Below the pieces are notes generated by a model that was given only the letters and a program-made list of their open reading frames with translations, was not told the DNA's origin and did not search any database. This document shows, one piece after another, positions 50,900 to 60,576 of a stretch of DNA of 64,000 nt (its first letter is position 1; each line of letters starts with the position of its first letter). The stretch comes from Marinicellulosiphila megalodicopiae. GTDB lineage: Bacteria > Pseudomonadota > Gammaproteobacteria > Pseudomonadales > Natronospirillaceae. The translations under genes were made by a program, and so were the position numbers. The stretch covers positions 2,294,001 to 2,358,000 of the forward strand of contig NZ_AP023087.1 of assembly GCF_045862395.1 (NCBI RefSeq), read 5' to 3'.

Positions 50900-51664
50900 T
50901 TACGCGTTATCGTTCCATTGTTGAAGTCTAGAGCGAAGTCGACATGCTGCTTGTGAATGTAATTGACTGACTCTTGATTCAGACACACTCAATACTTCAC
51001 CAATTTCTTTAAGGTTTAATTCTTCGTTATAGTATAGGGACAGAACGAGTTGCTCTCGTTGAGGAAGGCCTTGCATTGCACTTACGATTGACTGGTGCCT
51101 CAAATTATCAGACAACCCTTCAAATGGGCCATCCTGATGCCCTTCAATCATTAATTCACCTGGACCGTCTTGCTCAGAAAGAATGTCTTCAAAACTAAAA
51201 AGTCTTGCACTTTGAGAGTCTTGCAATAATGCATTGTATTGTTCGATTGAAATTTCTAATTGTTCAGCAACTTCATGATCTTTGGCATCTCGTCCGGTCA
51301 TTGCTTCGACATCTCTGATTGCTTGAGCTATTTTTCGCCCATTTCGATGAACAGATCTAGGAATCCAATCCCCGCGCCTCACTTCATCAATCATTGAACC
51401 ACGAATTCTAATACCTGCATATGTTTCAAAAGAAGCACCTTTGGTCGAATCATAATTCTTTGACGCTTCAATTAATCCGATCATTCCAGATTGAATTAGG
51501 TCGTCAACTTGAACTGAATCAGGCATCTTAGCAAGCAAATGATAAGCAATACGCTTAACTAAAACCGCATGCTCTTCTAACAGTTGATTATTTAATACCG
51601 ACTTTTGCACTTGATACATTTTGCCTGCATTAGAATAGCCAGTAGAATGCCCTGTAAGCGTCAT
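50900..51664 (-). CDS. fliA: Flagellar sigma factor FliA (sigma-28)
   Basis: 254 residues. Region 2 is LLEEHAVLVKRIAYHLLAKM with VDDLIQSGMIGLIEASKNYD and FETYAGIRIRGSMIDEVRRGDW; region 4 is LPQREQLVLSLYYNEELNLKEIG with the helix-turn-helix SESRVSQLHSQAACRLRSRL. It drives late flagellar genes such as flagellin and chemotaxis receptors and is checked by FlgM, not seen here. The start overlaps the flhG stop by one base. The gene order flhG-fliA-cheYZ is typical. Confidence 0.95.
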   Translation of the reverse strand: MTLTGHSTGYSNAGKMYQVQKSVLNNQLLEEHAVLVKRIAYHLLAKMPDSVQVDDLIQSGMIGLIEASKNYDSTKGASFETYAGIRIRGSMIDEVRRGDWIPRSVHRNGRKIAQAIRDVEAMTGRDAKDHEVAEQLEISIEQYNALLQDSQSARLFSFEDILSEQDGPGELMIEGHQDGPFEGLSDNLRHQSIVSAMQGLPQREQLVLSLYYNEELNLKEIGEVLSVSESRVSQLHSQAACRLRSRLQQWNDNA

Positions 51665-52563
51665 TAACGATACTCCATCCCTTGAATTAATCGCTCAACA
51701 AAGAACTCCAAATTTCCACGAGGATTTTGTGGTAACGGCCAATTAAATATTTTTTGACCAAGTTCACGATAGGCTGCTGATGCTTTAGAGCGAGGATATG
51801 CTTCTAGAATTGCTCGCTGACGTTGTACCGACTTTCTAACATTCTCATCAAATGGAATGCTACCTACAAATTGCAACGTTACATCTAAAAAACGTTCAGT
51901 AACTTTTAATAATTTATTAAATAATTGTTGTCCTTCATGACTGGTACGAACCATATTACATAGGATTCTAAAGTGATGCGTTTTACTTTCTTGTGCAAGT
52001 AATTTAATTAAAGCGTACGCATCAGTCACCGAAGTGGGTTCATCGCAAACTACGACAAGAACATCTTGAGCCGCCGAAACAAAACTGACTACCGTAGTTG
52101 AAATACCTGCAGCAGTATCGACTATTAAAGTATCAATATCATATCCAATTTCGCTAAATGCGTGGACTATACCGGCATGCTCTTTTTCGGTTAAATTAGC
52201 CATTTTTTTTGCCCCACTTGCAGCAGGAATAATTTTAATCCCTTCTGGGCCTTCGATCATAATATCGTCCAAATCACATCGACCTTCTAACACATCAAGA
52301 ATAGTATGATGTGCCGTTAATCCTAATAAAACATCGATATTAGCTAAACCAAGATCTGCATCCAATAACACAACACGCTTACCTTGCTGGGCTAGTGAAA
52401 TTGCTACATTAATTGAAACGTTTGATTTACCTACGCCCCCTTTGCCACCGGTGACGGCAATTACTTGTACTGGATGTCGATTCAAGCGTTTCTCCTGCTT
52501 TTTCATAACAGCGGTTTGGTTATCAGTATAGGTCACATTTGAAATTTGTTGTGTCATTTTCAC
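51664..52563 (-). CDS. flhG: Flagellar number regulator FlhG (FleN), MinD-like ATPase
   Basis: 299 residues. Deviant Walker A GGKGGVGKSNVSINVAISLA, VVLLDADLGLANIDVLLGL and DTLIVDTAAGISTTV are the MinD-class motifs. In polar flagellates FlhG/FleN restrains flagellar number by acting on FlhF and the master regulator FleQ/FlrA. It starts six bases after flhF. The same operon contains a second ParA-type ATPase, for the chemotaxis array. Confidence 0.94.
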   Translation of the reverse strand: MKMTQQISNVTYTDNQTAVMKKQEKRLNRHPVQVIAVTGGKGGVGKSNVSINVAISLAQQGKRVVLLDADLGLANIDVLLGLTAHHTILDVLEGRCDLDDIMIEGPEGIKIIPAASGAKKMANLTEKEHAGIVHAFSEIGYDIDTLIVDTAAGISTTVVSFVSAAQDVLVVVCDEPTSVTDAYALIKLLAQESKTHHFRILCNMVRTSHEGQQLFNKLLKVTERFLDVTLQFVGSIPFDENVRKSVQRQRAILEAYPRSKASAAYRELGQKIFNWPLPQNPRGNLEFFVERLIQGMEYR

Positions 52564-52569
52564 TCTCTT

Positions 52570-54222
52570 TTAGCCAACGAGTTCGTTATTGGCAATATGG
52601 CTAATGTGTTTGTATTCATCAATTAGATTAAATATTAATTTGGCACTTGCGTGATGAATATCTTTTGGAATATTTTGTCCAACCGTCAAATAACTAGTTG
52701 GTAAATTTTGTTCTAAGACACAGCTCATTGCCGCACCTGCACAAATACTTTCATCCAATTTAGTTATGATTGCGCTATGTATTGGTAAAATTTGTATCAA
52801 ATTTTGATATTGATTGAGTGAAAAATGCGATGCGGTTGCGGGCAAACATATTAAATGCTTAATTTGATCTTGATTTTCAATTAATACAAATTGCTCAAGA
52901 TAATCATTAACTGCAAGTGCGCTTCCACCTGTATCAATTAATACCAGAGATTTATCCTTTAACTTTTCAAGTGCTTTTGTTAAATAATCGTCGTTTGACA
53001 CACTTAAAAATGTGACATCTAAAATATCAGAAATTAATTTTAGAGAAGATTGAGCTCCAATTTGATGGTGATCCATACATATAATACCGACACTGGATTT
53101 ACCATTTTCCATGACAAATTGACTTGCTAATTTACCAATAGAGGTAGTTTTTCCTGCTCCAGTTGGTCCAAGAAATGTAAAAATGCCACCTTGAGTACAG
53201 ATAGGTTGTTTTAAAAATGACATTTGATTAATTAGCGATTTAGATATTAATGTCCAATTAATTTGTGAGTGATCTTTTAATGCATTTAAAACTTTATTTC
53301 TATATTGCTCTGTCAAGCCAAATTCATTCACACTAGAATGCCAGTATGCATGGGTTTTAGAATTAAACTCAGAATGTGATTTTGAAATGTGCTTTTCTTT
53401 TGGTTTTGTTTTTTGTGTTTCTGTATTTTTTTTGTTTTGAGTTTCTAATTGCTTCTGTTGATCTGAAAGTTTGCTTCTTAATTCTGTGATTTCAGATTGC
53501 ATTTTCATCCATTGATCAGATTGTTGAGTTTGATTTTTAGCAAACATCTGTTCTATAGATTCAGACAATTCTTTTTTTGATTGATTGATTATTTGATTGT
53601 TTGATTGATTGTTTGATTGATTGCTTTTAATTTCTTGTTGTTGGATATCATGATTCGTTTTCTTGTGTCTATTATATTGTGATTCTTCATAATTTACGTC
53701 TAAATCAGGCTTTTTAGATTGTGCCTCTCCAAAATTTCTTGCTAATTTTTTTTGTAAGGATCGAGCCGAAATCGCAAAACTTGGATCTTGTTCCATCATA
53801 CTTTCAAGTTTGCTTTTTTTAATTGGTGTAAGTTGATTATCTTGTTCATTTTGAGCATCTATTTCTGGTTGTGCCTGTTCTCTTAATTCCATCAGTAATT
53901 CTGAAATGGATTTTTCATCCGCTACTTTTGATTTTAAGTTTTTAATAATATCGCTTTTTTCCCATTTCTTTTTATTTGTTTCACTTATTTTTATTTCAGC
54001 AGGATCATCCAACTCTAATGATTGTTGCTGTAACTTTAAATCTGCATGTTTTATAGGTTTTGAGCTTATTGATGTCTTTAAATTATCATCGACTCCCGCT
54101 ACTATTTCAACGCCACCGTCAACTTTATGATGATTTAAAATAACCGCTTCAGAGCCTAATATCTGAGAAATTTCTTTCAGGCCCGCTTGCATATTTTTTG
54201 CAAAAAAACGTTTAACTTTCAT
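52570..54222 (-). CDS. flhF: Flagellar placement GTPase FlhF
   Basis: 550 residues, on the long side for FlhF. The N-terminus MKVKRFFAKNMQAGLKEISQ is the family start. A long low-complexity B domain rich in Gln, Asn and Lys spans about 60-295, with QSNNQSNNQIINQSKKELSE inside. The SRP-like NG domain follows: P-loop TFLGPTGAGKTTSIGKLA (about 340), LVLIDTGG and HSAIITKLDESICAGAAM. FlhF marks the pole where the flagellum is built. The low-complexity part corresponds to a tandem TTTGATTGA-like DNA repeat near 53580-53625. Confidence 0.92.
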   Translation of the reverse strand: MKVKRFFAKNMQAGLKEISQILGSEAVILNHHKVDGGVEIVAGVDDNLKTSISSKPIKHADLKLQQQSLELDDPAEIKISETNKKKWEKSDIIKNLKSKVADEKSISELLMELREQAQPEIDAQNEQDNQLTPIKKSKLESMMEQDPSFAISARSLQKKLARNFGEAQSKKPDLDVNYEESQYNRHKKTNHDIQQQEIKSNQSNNQSNNQIINQSKKELSESIEQMFAKNQTQQSDQWMKMQSEITELRSKLSDQQKQLETQNKKNTETQKTKPKEKHISKSHSEFNSKTHAYWHSSVNEFGLTEQYRNKVLNALKDHSQINWTLISKSLINQMSFLKQPICTQGGIFTFLGPTGAGKTTSIGKLASQFVMENGKSSVGIICMDHHQIGAQSSLKLISDILDVTFLSVSNDDYLTKALEKLKDKSLVLIDTGGSALAVNDYLEQFVLIENQDQIKHLICLPATASHFSLNQYQNLIQILPIHSAIITKLDESICAGAAMSCVLEQNLPTSYLTVGQNIPKDIHHASAKLIFNLIDEYKHISHIANNELVG

Positions 54223-54272
54223 AACCCTACCTCATGCACTATTCAAATTATTGTTATGATTTGAACATTAAA

Positions 54273-56471
54273 TTATTGGCCAACACTTGCAACAATAGTA
54301 ATTTTTTTATTGTCAGGTATTTCTTGAAATGACAATACACTGATGTTTTCAATGCTATGTCGGCAAAATCGTACCACAAGCATTCTAATTGCTGATGGAA
54401 CTAATAAAACTGATGGCCTACCTTCAATTTCTTGTTTTTGTACTACTTGAGCAAGAGATTGTTTTAATTTTTCAGCCATCATTGGTTCGAGCATAACCGA
54501 ATCCAAATTCCCGTCATTACCCGACTGTTGCATACTCTTCAGCAACAAATGTTCCAAATCTTTTTCTAAAGTGATAACAGGTAATTCATCTTCACTTCCA
54601 ATGATGTTTTGGATAATTAAACGTGATAAACCTTGACGTGCAGCCGATGTTAATACATTTACATCTTGGGTTGGGGGTTGAACATTAGTAATGGATTCAG
54701 CAATTGAACGCATATCTTTTATTGGCACATCTTCAATTAATAAATTTTGTAACACTTTTAAAAGTAAGCTATGTGAAACGCAATTTGGAATCAGTTCTTC
54801 TGCTAATTTAGGTGAGGATTTTTTAAGCTGCTCTATTAAATGCTCAACATCTTCATGGCCGAGTAATTCATAACTGTGTTGATGTAAAACTTTGTTAACA
54901 TGCGTAGCAATCACAGTAGAACAATCAACAACGGTATAACCTAATGTTTGCGCTTTTTCTTTGTCTTTAGTTTCAATCCATATCGCATCTAATCCAAATG
55001 CAGGATCTTTAGATTCAATGCCGTCAACTGATCCAAAAACTTGCCCTGGATTGATTGCCAATTCTTTATCAGGGAACACTTGAGCTTGCGCGATTGTTAC
55101 CCCCATTAATGTAATTCTGTAATGATCGGGCATTAATTCCAAGTTGTCTCGAATATGGATTGAAGGCATTAAAAAACCAACATCTTGAGAAAACTTTTTA
55201 CGCACTCCTTTAATTCTAGATAGCAGCTGTCCTCCTTGAGATTTATCAACAATCGCAATTAATTTGTAGCCTACTTCTAAACCAACGACATCTATTGTTT
55301 GCACATCATCCCATGTCAATTCTTTACTTTCATCATCTACTGGTGCGTCTTGTGGCTGTCCATTTTCATCAGTTATTTGTTTTTTTCCTGAAACAGATTC
55401 TTCTGAATTCATTTCAGATTTTTTCCCGATCCACCAAGCGCCACCACCTAAAATTGTTGCCAACATTAGAAATACTAAATGCGGCATACCAGGTATAACC
55501 CCCATAATAAACATAATACTGGCACTGACCCAAAGCGCTTTGGGTTTTGTTAAAACCTGATTTGCAACTTGAGTTCCAATATCTTCTTTCTCACCATTAC
55601 GCGTCACCATTATTGCTGTTGCAACAGAAAGTAATAAAGAAGGAATTTGCGCAACTAAGCCGTCACCAATGGTCAATAAAGCGTATTTTTCAACTGCGTC
55701 AGAAAATATTAAATCATGCTGAATCATACCGATTGCAAGCCCACCAAAAATATTGATGAATAAAATTAACAGTCCTGCAATCGCATCGCCTTTAACAAAT
55801 TTTGACGCACCATCCATTGATCCATAAAAATCCGCTTCGCTTGCTACTTCAGCTCGTCTTAGTTTTGCAGTTTCAGCCTCAATTAACCCAGCATTTAAAT
55901 CCGCATCAATGGCCATTTGCTTTCCTGGCATCGCATCCAATGTAAATCGTGCAGAAACTTCTGAAACACGTCCCGCCCCTTTTGTGACAACGGCAAAATT
56001 AATGATCATTAAAATCACAAACACGACTAAACCCACAGCATAATCCCCGCCGATGACTACTTCACCAAACGCTTTAATCACTTCACCAGCTGCATTACCA
56101 CCTTCGTGGCCATTCATTAAAACCACGCGTGTGGATGCGACATTCAATGCTAAACGTAATAATGTAGCAACTAGCAAAACACTTGGAAATACTGAAAAAT
56201 CAAGGGGACGTAATACGTAGATTGACATCAACAATACAATGATTGCGATAGCGATATTAAAAGTAAAAAATGTATCTAATAAAAAAGTAGGAACAGGAAG
56301 TGTCATTAAACCTAGCATGGCCAATAATAAAAATGGCACACCAAATTGAATACTTAAAAATGATCGAGACTTGCTTTTAAACATCCCGACGGCTTGCTCT
56401 TTATTCATACCTCTTAAATCAGAAATATTTTTTCTTACAGATTGAACCGACGGTAAATTTGATTGAGCCAT
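54273..56471 (-). CDS. flhA: Flagellar export gate protein FlhA
   Basis: 732 residues. The N-terminal half has eight expected membrane segments (for example VPFLLLAMLGLMTLPVPTFL and TFNIAIAIIVLLMSIYVLRP) and the FHIPEP-type loop VVTKGAGRVSEVSARFTLDAMPGKQMAID. The cytoplasmic half forms the nonameric ring that receives chaperone-substrate complexes. FlhB, normally directly upstream, is absent, and the upstream neighbour is an unrelated lipoprotein. A sigma-54 promoter stands directly ahead. Confidence 0.96.
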   Translation of the reverse strand: MAQSNLPSVQSVRKNISDLRGMNKEQAVGMFKSKSRSFLSIQFGVPFLLLAMLGLMTLPVPTFLLDTFFTFNIAIAIIVLLMSIYVLRPLDFSVFPSVLLVATLLRLALNVASTRVVLMNGHEGGNAAGEVIKAFGEVVIGGDYAVGLVVFVILMIINFAVVTKGAGRVSEVSARFTLDAMPGKQMAIDADLNAGLIEAETAKLRRAEVASEADFYGSMDGASKFVKGDAIAGLLILFINIFGGLAIGMIQHDLIFSDAVEKYALLTIGDGLVAQIPSLLLSVATAIMVTRNGEKEDIGTQVANQVLTKPKALWVSASIMFIMGVIPGMPHLVFLMLATILGGGAWWIGKKSEMNSEESVSGKKQITDENGQPQDAPVDDESKELTWDDVQTIDVVGLEVGYKLIAIVDKSQGGQLLSRIKGVRKKFSQDVGFLMPSIHIRDNLELMPDHYRITLMGVTIAQAQVFPDKELAINPGQVFGSVDGIESKDPAFGLDAIWIETKDKEKAQTLGYTVVDCSTVIATHVNKVLHQHSYELLGHEDVEHLIEQLKKSSPKLAEELIPNCVSHSLLLKVLQNLLIEDVPIKDMRSIAESITNVQPPTQDVNVLTSAARQGLSRLIIQNIIGSEDELPVITLEKDLEHLLLKSMQQSGNDGNLDSVMLEPMMAEKLKQSLAQVVQKQEIEGRPSVLLVPSAIRMLVVRFCRHSIENISVLSFQEIPDNKKITIVASVGQ

Positions 56472-56514
56472 AAAGCGTAAACCTTAACTGTTTTTTGACA
56501 ACTTAAGCGTCCAT

Positions 56515-56530
56515 CGCAAAAGCAGTACCA
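56515..56530 (-). promoter_or_regulatory. Sigma-54 promoter of the flhA-chemotaxis operon
   Basis: On the minus strand TGGTAC-T-GCTT-TTGC-G fits TGGCAC-R-N4-TTGC-W, with the GG and GC pairs intact. It lies about 44 bases upstream of flhA. Confidence 0.75.
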
Positions 56531-56573
56531 GCTTTAGTTTTTCTATCTTTTATTTTATTGTTGAATATAAATA

Positions 56574-56601
56574 AAAAAAGAAGGCCATTCAGCCTTCTTT
56601 T
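56574..56601 (-). terminator. Intrinsic terminator after the large lipoprotein gene
   Basis: AGAAGGC and GCCTTCT with a six-base loop, flanked by an A-run and a T-run, 34 bases past the stop. It isolates the lipoprotein gene from flhA. Confidence 0.85.
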
Positions 56602-56635
56602 AAATTTTTGAAATATATTTTATTAGAATAATAAA

Positions 56636-59600
56636 TTACATTGCAGATGCTTCGTTTGATTCCATTGATTCACAAGAAACTGCGGCACCTGATTGGTCGT
56701 AACACTCTGCCATTTCTGGTAAGTAAGGTTCAATTGCTTCAAAATCTCCTGGGAAAAATTCAAATGAAGATGAGTTAGCAACATGGTAAGCATCATCTGT
56801 TTGAGTGTCTTCTTTCATGCCATCGACTCTCCAAATGTAAAACCCACTTTCGTTTATTGAAGTTAGAACAGATGCATTCGCAAATGGTGTATTCACTTTT
56901 AGTTCAGCACTCATATCTACAGAGCTTGAAAATTGAATTGAAGTTTCAGTTGTTTCAGTTATATAAATTTCAGTAACATAATTTCCAATGTCTGAATTCA
57001 TGTTTTCAAAAAACTCAAAACTTACTTTCATTACCATCACCTGATAAAAATCAGGAACTTCAGGATAATTTTGATCAACTGTCCAACTAAATGTAGGGTC
57101 ATTTGAAACATTAAGCTCAACATGATCACCTTCATAATCACTCACAGCATACTCTGGTACTTCAGCAAAATTATTTAAGTAAATACCATTTGGCTGATTA
57201 TCATCACCTTTATGTTCATCACCAGGTGTTGCGTAATCTTGACTTAAATCGAAGCTTGGGCCATCAACATTTGTATCAGGAAGCACTAATTTACTTGAAT
57301 GCTCACAATAGTAATCAATATATGCATTACCCTGTTCGTCAGTCATTTGGTTTTCACTACAATTTTCTGACTCAGCGTGTAATAACCCCCCCCAAACATT
57401 AAACCAAACATAATCTATTGGCCACCACATTTGTTCGAACTCGCCAGTTTCATTATCTGCATCTAGTTCATTATCCGAATCAGCATCAAAGAATACCCGA
57501 ACTTCCACCCAAGACTCATGAGAACGCTGCATTAATGATTGAACAGTAGGTGTTAACGTGTACGATCCAAACTCATCAATGGTTGTCACATTCATTGTCT
57601 CAGTTGAACAAGTCCACATAATATAGCCGCCATTACCGGCTTCACTTTGTGTGCCATCTTCTGAAGATTCTTGTATTTGAGTTTCAGAATCCATTTCAGA
57701 TTCAACTTTTGTTTCACTACAAGATTCTTTTATTAATGCGACTTTATATAATTCAGAATCGGTTTCAGGAAGATTATTCACTTGGCCAGTAAGATTAAAT
57801 GTACCTGACAAATCAATAGCCTCACCAACTCTAAACGGAGCGTGGGAATAACCACCTTGCCCTACATGCTGCCCTGTATTTTCATCAATAAATTCGACAT
57901 TTACATTCACTTGATATGGTCGATCAGTCAAACTTTGCTCTTCTAAGCTAACCGGTACAATGAACTTGTTTCCAAAAATACGAATATCTTTTTCCCAAGT
58001 TGCATAGACATGCTCCCAACGGCACATATCATAATTACCTTTAGCTCCACCTTGATCAGTTGATTCACTTTGCATTTCTGCTTCAGTTTCATCTGAACCA
58101 GCATCACACACTTCATGACCAATATCTAATTGATAAACAGGTACCACCCCTTCAGGAAGCTTACTGTAATCTGGCTCATCCCAAGATAATTCAATTTTTT
58201 CACCAGGGGCAAACGTACTCATTGTAAAGTTTAACTGGGCTTGTGAGAATGCTTCCCATTGCGCTTGAGTACCACCATTATCTGGTGCTTTAGGTTCTGC
58301 TAATGGGGAAGTTAATACCGGATGTAAATGATTCATCCCAAGGATCAAACGTTTTTCAAAAGGCGCTGCCACTGTTTCGCCATCGTTATAAGTTACGGTC
58401 ACAGTATATGATCCTGACACAAAATCAGACACTAATTTACCTTCTGAACCTAACTGTTGCCAAACCCCATTCCAATCAATGAAATCCCCATTAACATCAT
58501 CAGCACGATAATCATCAGCAATTTGATCACCTTCATACCAAGGATCTAATGTCCAACAATTATCCCCCTCACTATATGTTGATAATTCAACGCTTTGAGT
58601 CACTCCACCTGCTGTAGGGTACGTAACTGAAACAGAACTCACATCATAATCATGCCCAATGGATTCATAACAAGCCCACATACTTAGAACGTTTAATTCT
58701 TCTTGACCATTCCAAATGGTATTTGGATAAACATCAAAATGTCCCACTGAAATTCCTGCATATTTTTCAATATCGAAGGCATCGTCACCCCAACCATAAA
58801 GCCCCATTAAATATTGAGGATTAAAGTCATACCCTTCTTTCTGATCAATTTCACCATCACTGTTGCGTTCAAAAGAAACTAAATCTTTTAAATATTTATC
58901 CGTCACAAAAATCGTAATAGTTACTGCTTGAGGCACTGTAATCTCGGAATTACCATCTAGTGTTAACCACTCTGCTTTGCGACTTGGAGGGAATGTCCCC
59001 ATGACAACGTCTGGGATTTCAGCAACTTTTGCGCGTAATGTTTTAAGTTGCGTTTTTTGAGCATCTGTTCGATTGGCCACGGCTTCTAATTCTGCTATTT
59101 GTGCAATTGAACTATAAATACCACCTAATTCAGTTGAAAATGCAGTAATTGCATTAGCGGTAGTTAATTCAGCCGCAACGGATTGATCTTCAAATTCTAT
59201 ACCTTCGAAAATAGACTCCATTACTTCAGTCACTGACCTCATTGAACCAGCTGCAAATTGATCACCAAAGAAATCAATTATATATTGAGGAGCACCGCCG
59301 CCATCACCTTCTTCAATTAATTGAGCAAAGATTTCAGCCATAGCTGCACGACCATCTGATTCAGTTTCAACTGTAGCCTCAACTTCGAAAGATTCGGTTA
59401 CTGCTGCTTTTTCAACAACCGAAACTTGTTCAGATATATCTTCATTAGTCACGATTTTTGCTACTAATCTATCAAGGGATTCTTTATTTTCAATGGCTGA
59501 TGTAAATTCAGCAATATCAAAATCCCCCCCTTCCTGAGCTTGTGTAATTGCATCTTTTATTACTGCAGTTAACGTATCATTAAGGTCTTCAATAAAGTTT

Positions 59601-60295
59601 TGATTGAGTGCTTCGCCACCGGTTTCAAAATAGCTGCTTTTTACTTTTTGTACGACCACTTCAGCAATTACTGTCGTAGTTGGCGATACTTCAATTTTAG
59701 TCGATTGCGTTTGGCCTTTTGGAACATATGCGATGTTTGAAATTTTACGAGGCACATTGTTACTATCGAGCACTTCAATTTCTACAATATAATTTAATCC
59801 GTCCGATACACCAGAAATAATAAACTGTGGATTACCGCTTACAGGTGTATAGGTTTCAACAGTTAAATCGTCCATGGCAACTTCGTTTTTATTGCCTTTT
59901 CCATCCATCCAATATACTTTAAAGCTGCTTGAAGTAATTGCTTCGGCTGCTTTAGCCTTTAATTCAAGATATGAAGACGTTGATTTCACCCCAGACATTC
60001 TGGCAAGCATTCGAGGGGTAAGCTCACTTACACCTACCACACCAGCTAATTTCGCATTTCCTCCTGATGTAAATGCTGCTTCTTCATCTTCGATATAGTC
60101 ACTTTCTAATGCATCGTTTGTATTTACTGTAACTGCTGAATCGTCTTCAAAATCACCAAATAATGAGGCAAAGCCTTCACTTATTTGCTCTTTATCACTG
60201 TCATCAAGGTTATCACCTAAATCATTCACTACATCTTTACAACCAGTACTAATTGCAAGGGAAAGTGCAGCAACTACAAATGGGAATTTATTCAT
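56636..60295 (-). CDS. Very large acidic surface lipoprotein, unknown function
   Basis: 1219 residues. The signal FVVAALSLAISTGCKDVVND has a lipobox-like STGC, so it is probably a lipoprotein. The mature part is very acidic (Asp, Glu, Ser and Thr rich). A helical region near 230-420 is followed by beta-rich domains, possibly Ig-like. Calcium-loop-like stretches occur: ERNSDGEIDQKEG near 475 and FDADSDNELDADNETGEFE near 935. Several Cys lie in the second half (MSMWACYES, YDMCRWEHV, YIMWTCSTE, CYDQSGAAVSC), suggesting disulfides. No catalytic motif is recognised. It is monocistronic, between the flagellar operon and an OmpR-like regulator. Confidence 0.6.
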   Translation of the reverse strand: MNKFPFVVAALSLAISTGCKDVVNDLGDNLDDSDKEQISEGFASLFGDFEDDSAVTVNTNDALESDYIEDEEAAFTSGGNAKLAGVVGVSELTPRMLARMSGVKSTSSYLELKAKAAEAITSSSFKVYWMDGKGNKNEVAMDDLTVETYTPVSGNPQFIISGVSDGLNYIVEIEVLDSNNVPRKISNIAYVPKGQTQSTKIEVSPTTTVIAEVVVQKVKSSYFETGGEALNQNFIEDLNDTLTAVIKDAITQAQEGGDFDIAEFTSAIENKESLDRLVAKIVTNEDISEQVSVVEKAAVTESFEVEATVETESDGRAAMAEIFAQLIEEGDGGGAPQYIIDFFGDQFAAGSMRSVTEVMESIFEGIEFEDQSVAAELTTANAITAFSTELGGIYSSIAQIAELEAVANRTDAQKTQLKTLRAKVAEIPDVVMGTFPPSRKAEWLTLDGNSEITVPQAVTITIFVTDKYLKDLVSFERNSDGEIDQKEGYDFNPQYLMGLYGWGDDAFDIEKYAGISVGHFDVYPNTIWNGQEELNVLSMWACYESIGHDYDVSSVSVTYPTAGGVTQSVELSTYSEGDNCWTLDPWYEGDQIADDYRADDVNGDFIDWNGVWQQLGSEGKLVSDFVSGSYTVTVTYNDGETVAAPFEKRLILGMNHLHPVLTSPLAEPKAPDNGGTQAQWEAFSQAQLNFTMSTFAPGEKIELSWDEPDYSKLPEGVVPVYQLDIGHEVCDAGSDETEAEMQSESTDQGGAKGNYDMCRWEHVYATWEKDIRIFGNKFIVPVSLEEQSLTDRPYQVNVNVEFIDENTGQHVGQGGYSHAPFRVGEAIDLSGTFNLTGQVNNLPETDSELYKVALIKESCSETKVESEMDSETQIQESSEDGTQSEAGNGGYIMWTCSTETMNVTTIDEFGSYTLTPTVQSLMQRSHESWVEVRVFFDADSDNELDADNETGEFEQMWWPIDYVWFNVWGGLLHAESENCSENQMTDEQGNAYIDYYCEHSSKLVLPDTNVDGPSFDLSQDYATPGDEHKGDDNQPNGIYLNNFAEVPEYAVSDYEGDHVELNVSNDPTFSWTVDQNYPEVPDFYQVMVMKVSFEFFENMNSDIGNYVTEIYITETTETSIQFSSSVDMSAELKVNTPFANASVLTSINESGFYIWRVDGMKEDTQTDDAYHVANSSSFEFFPGDFEAIEPYLPEMAECYDQSGAAVSCESMESNEASAM

Positions 60296-60526
60296 ACTTC
60301 GTTTCTCTCTAGTTATTTATGTTTTATTAACAAGTACAAATAGAGTAGTAGTTAAAATCCATTTAAAATAAAAAAAACATCCTTTTTTTGTAGTTTAAAA
60401 TTACGAAAAGTGAAGTTTTGTAATTTGTTTAAATTCGCCAATAAAACCTGTTTTATTAACCTATTTTTTAATATTTAAATGTTCAAAAAATGTCATTTAA
60501 ATACATAAGTACAAAGGGGCAAACAT

Positions 60527-60557
60527 AAAAAAACCAGCATTGAGCTGGTTTTTTTTT
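60527..60557. terminator. Intrinsic terminator after the OmpR-like gene
   Basis: An AACCAGC/GCTGGTT stem with an ATTGA loop, A-run on one side and T-run on the other, 20 bases past the stop. The stem matches those at 1180-1207 and 12998-13023. Confidence 0.86.
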
Positions 60558-60576
60558 ACAAATTTAGAATACTAAA

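Noticed and set aside
50785..50988. Small minus-strand open frame between fliA and cheY
   Set aside because: It overlaps the FliA C-terminus in another frame and lacks a plausible start or family pattern.
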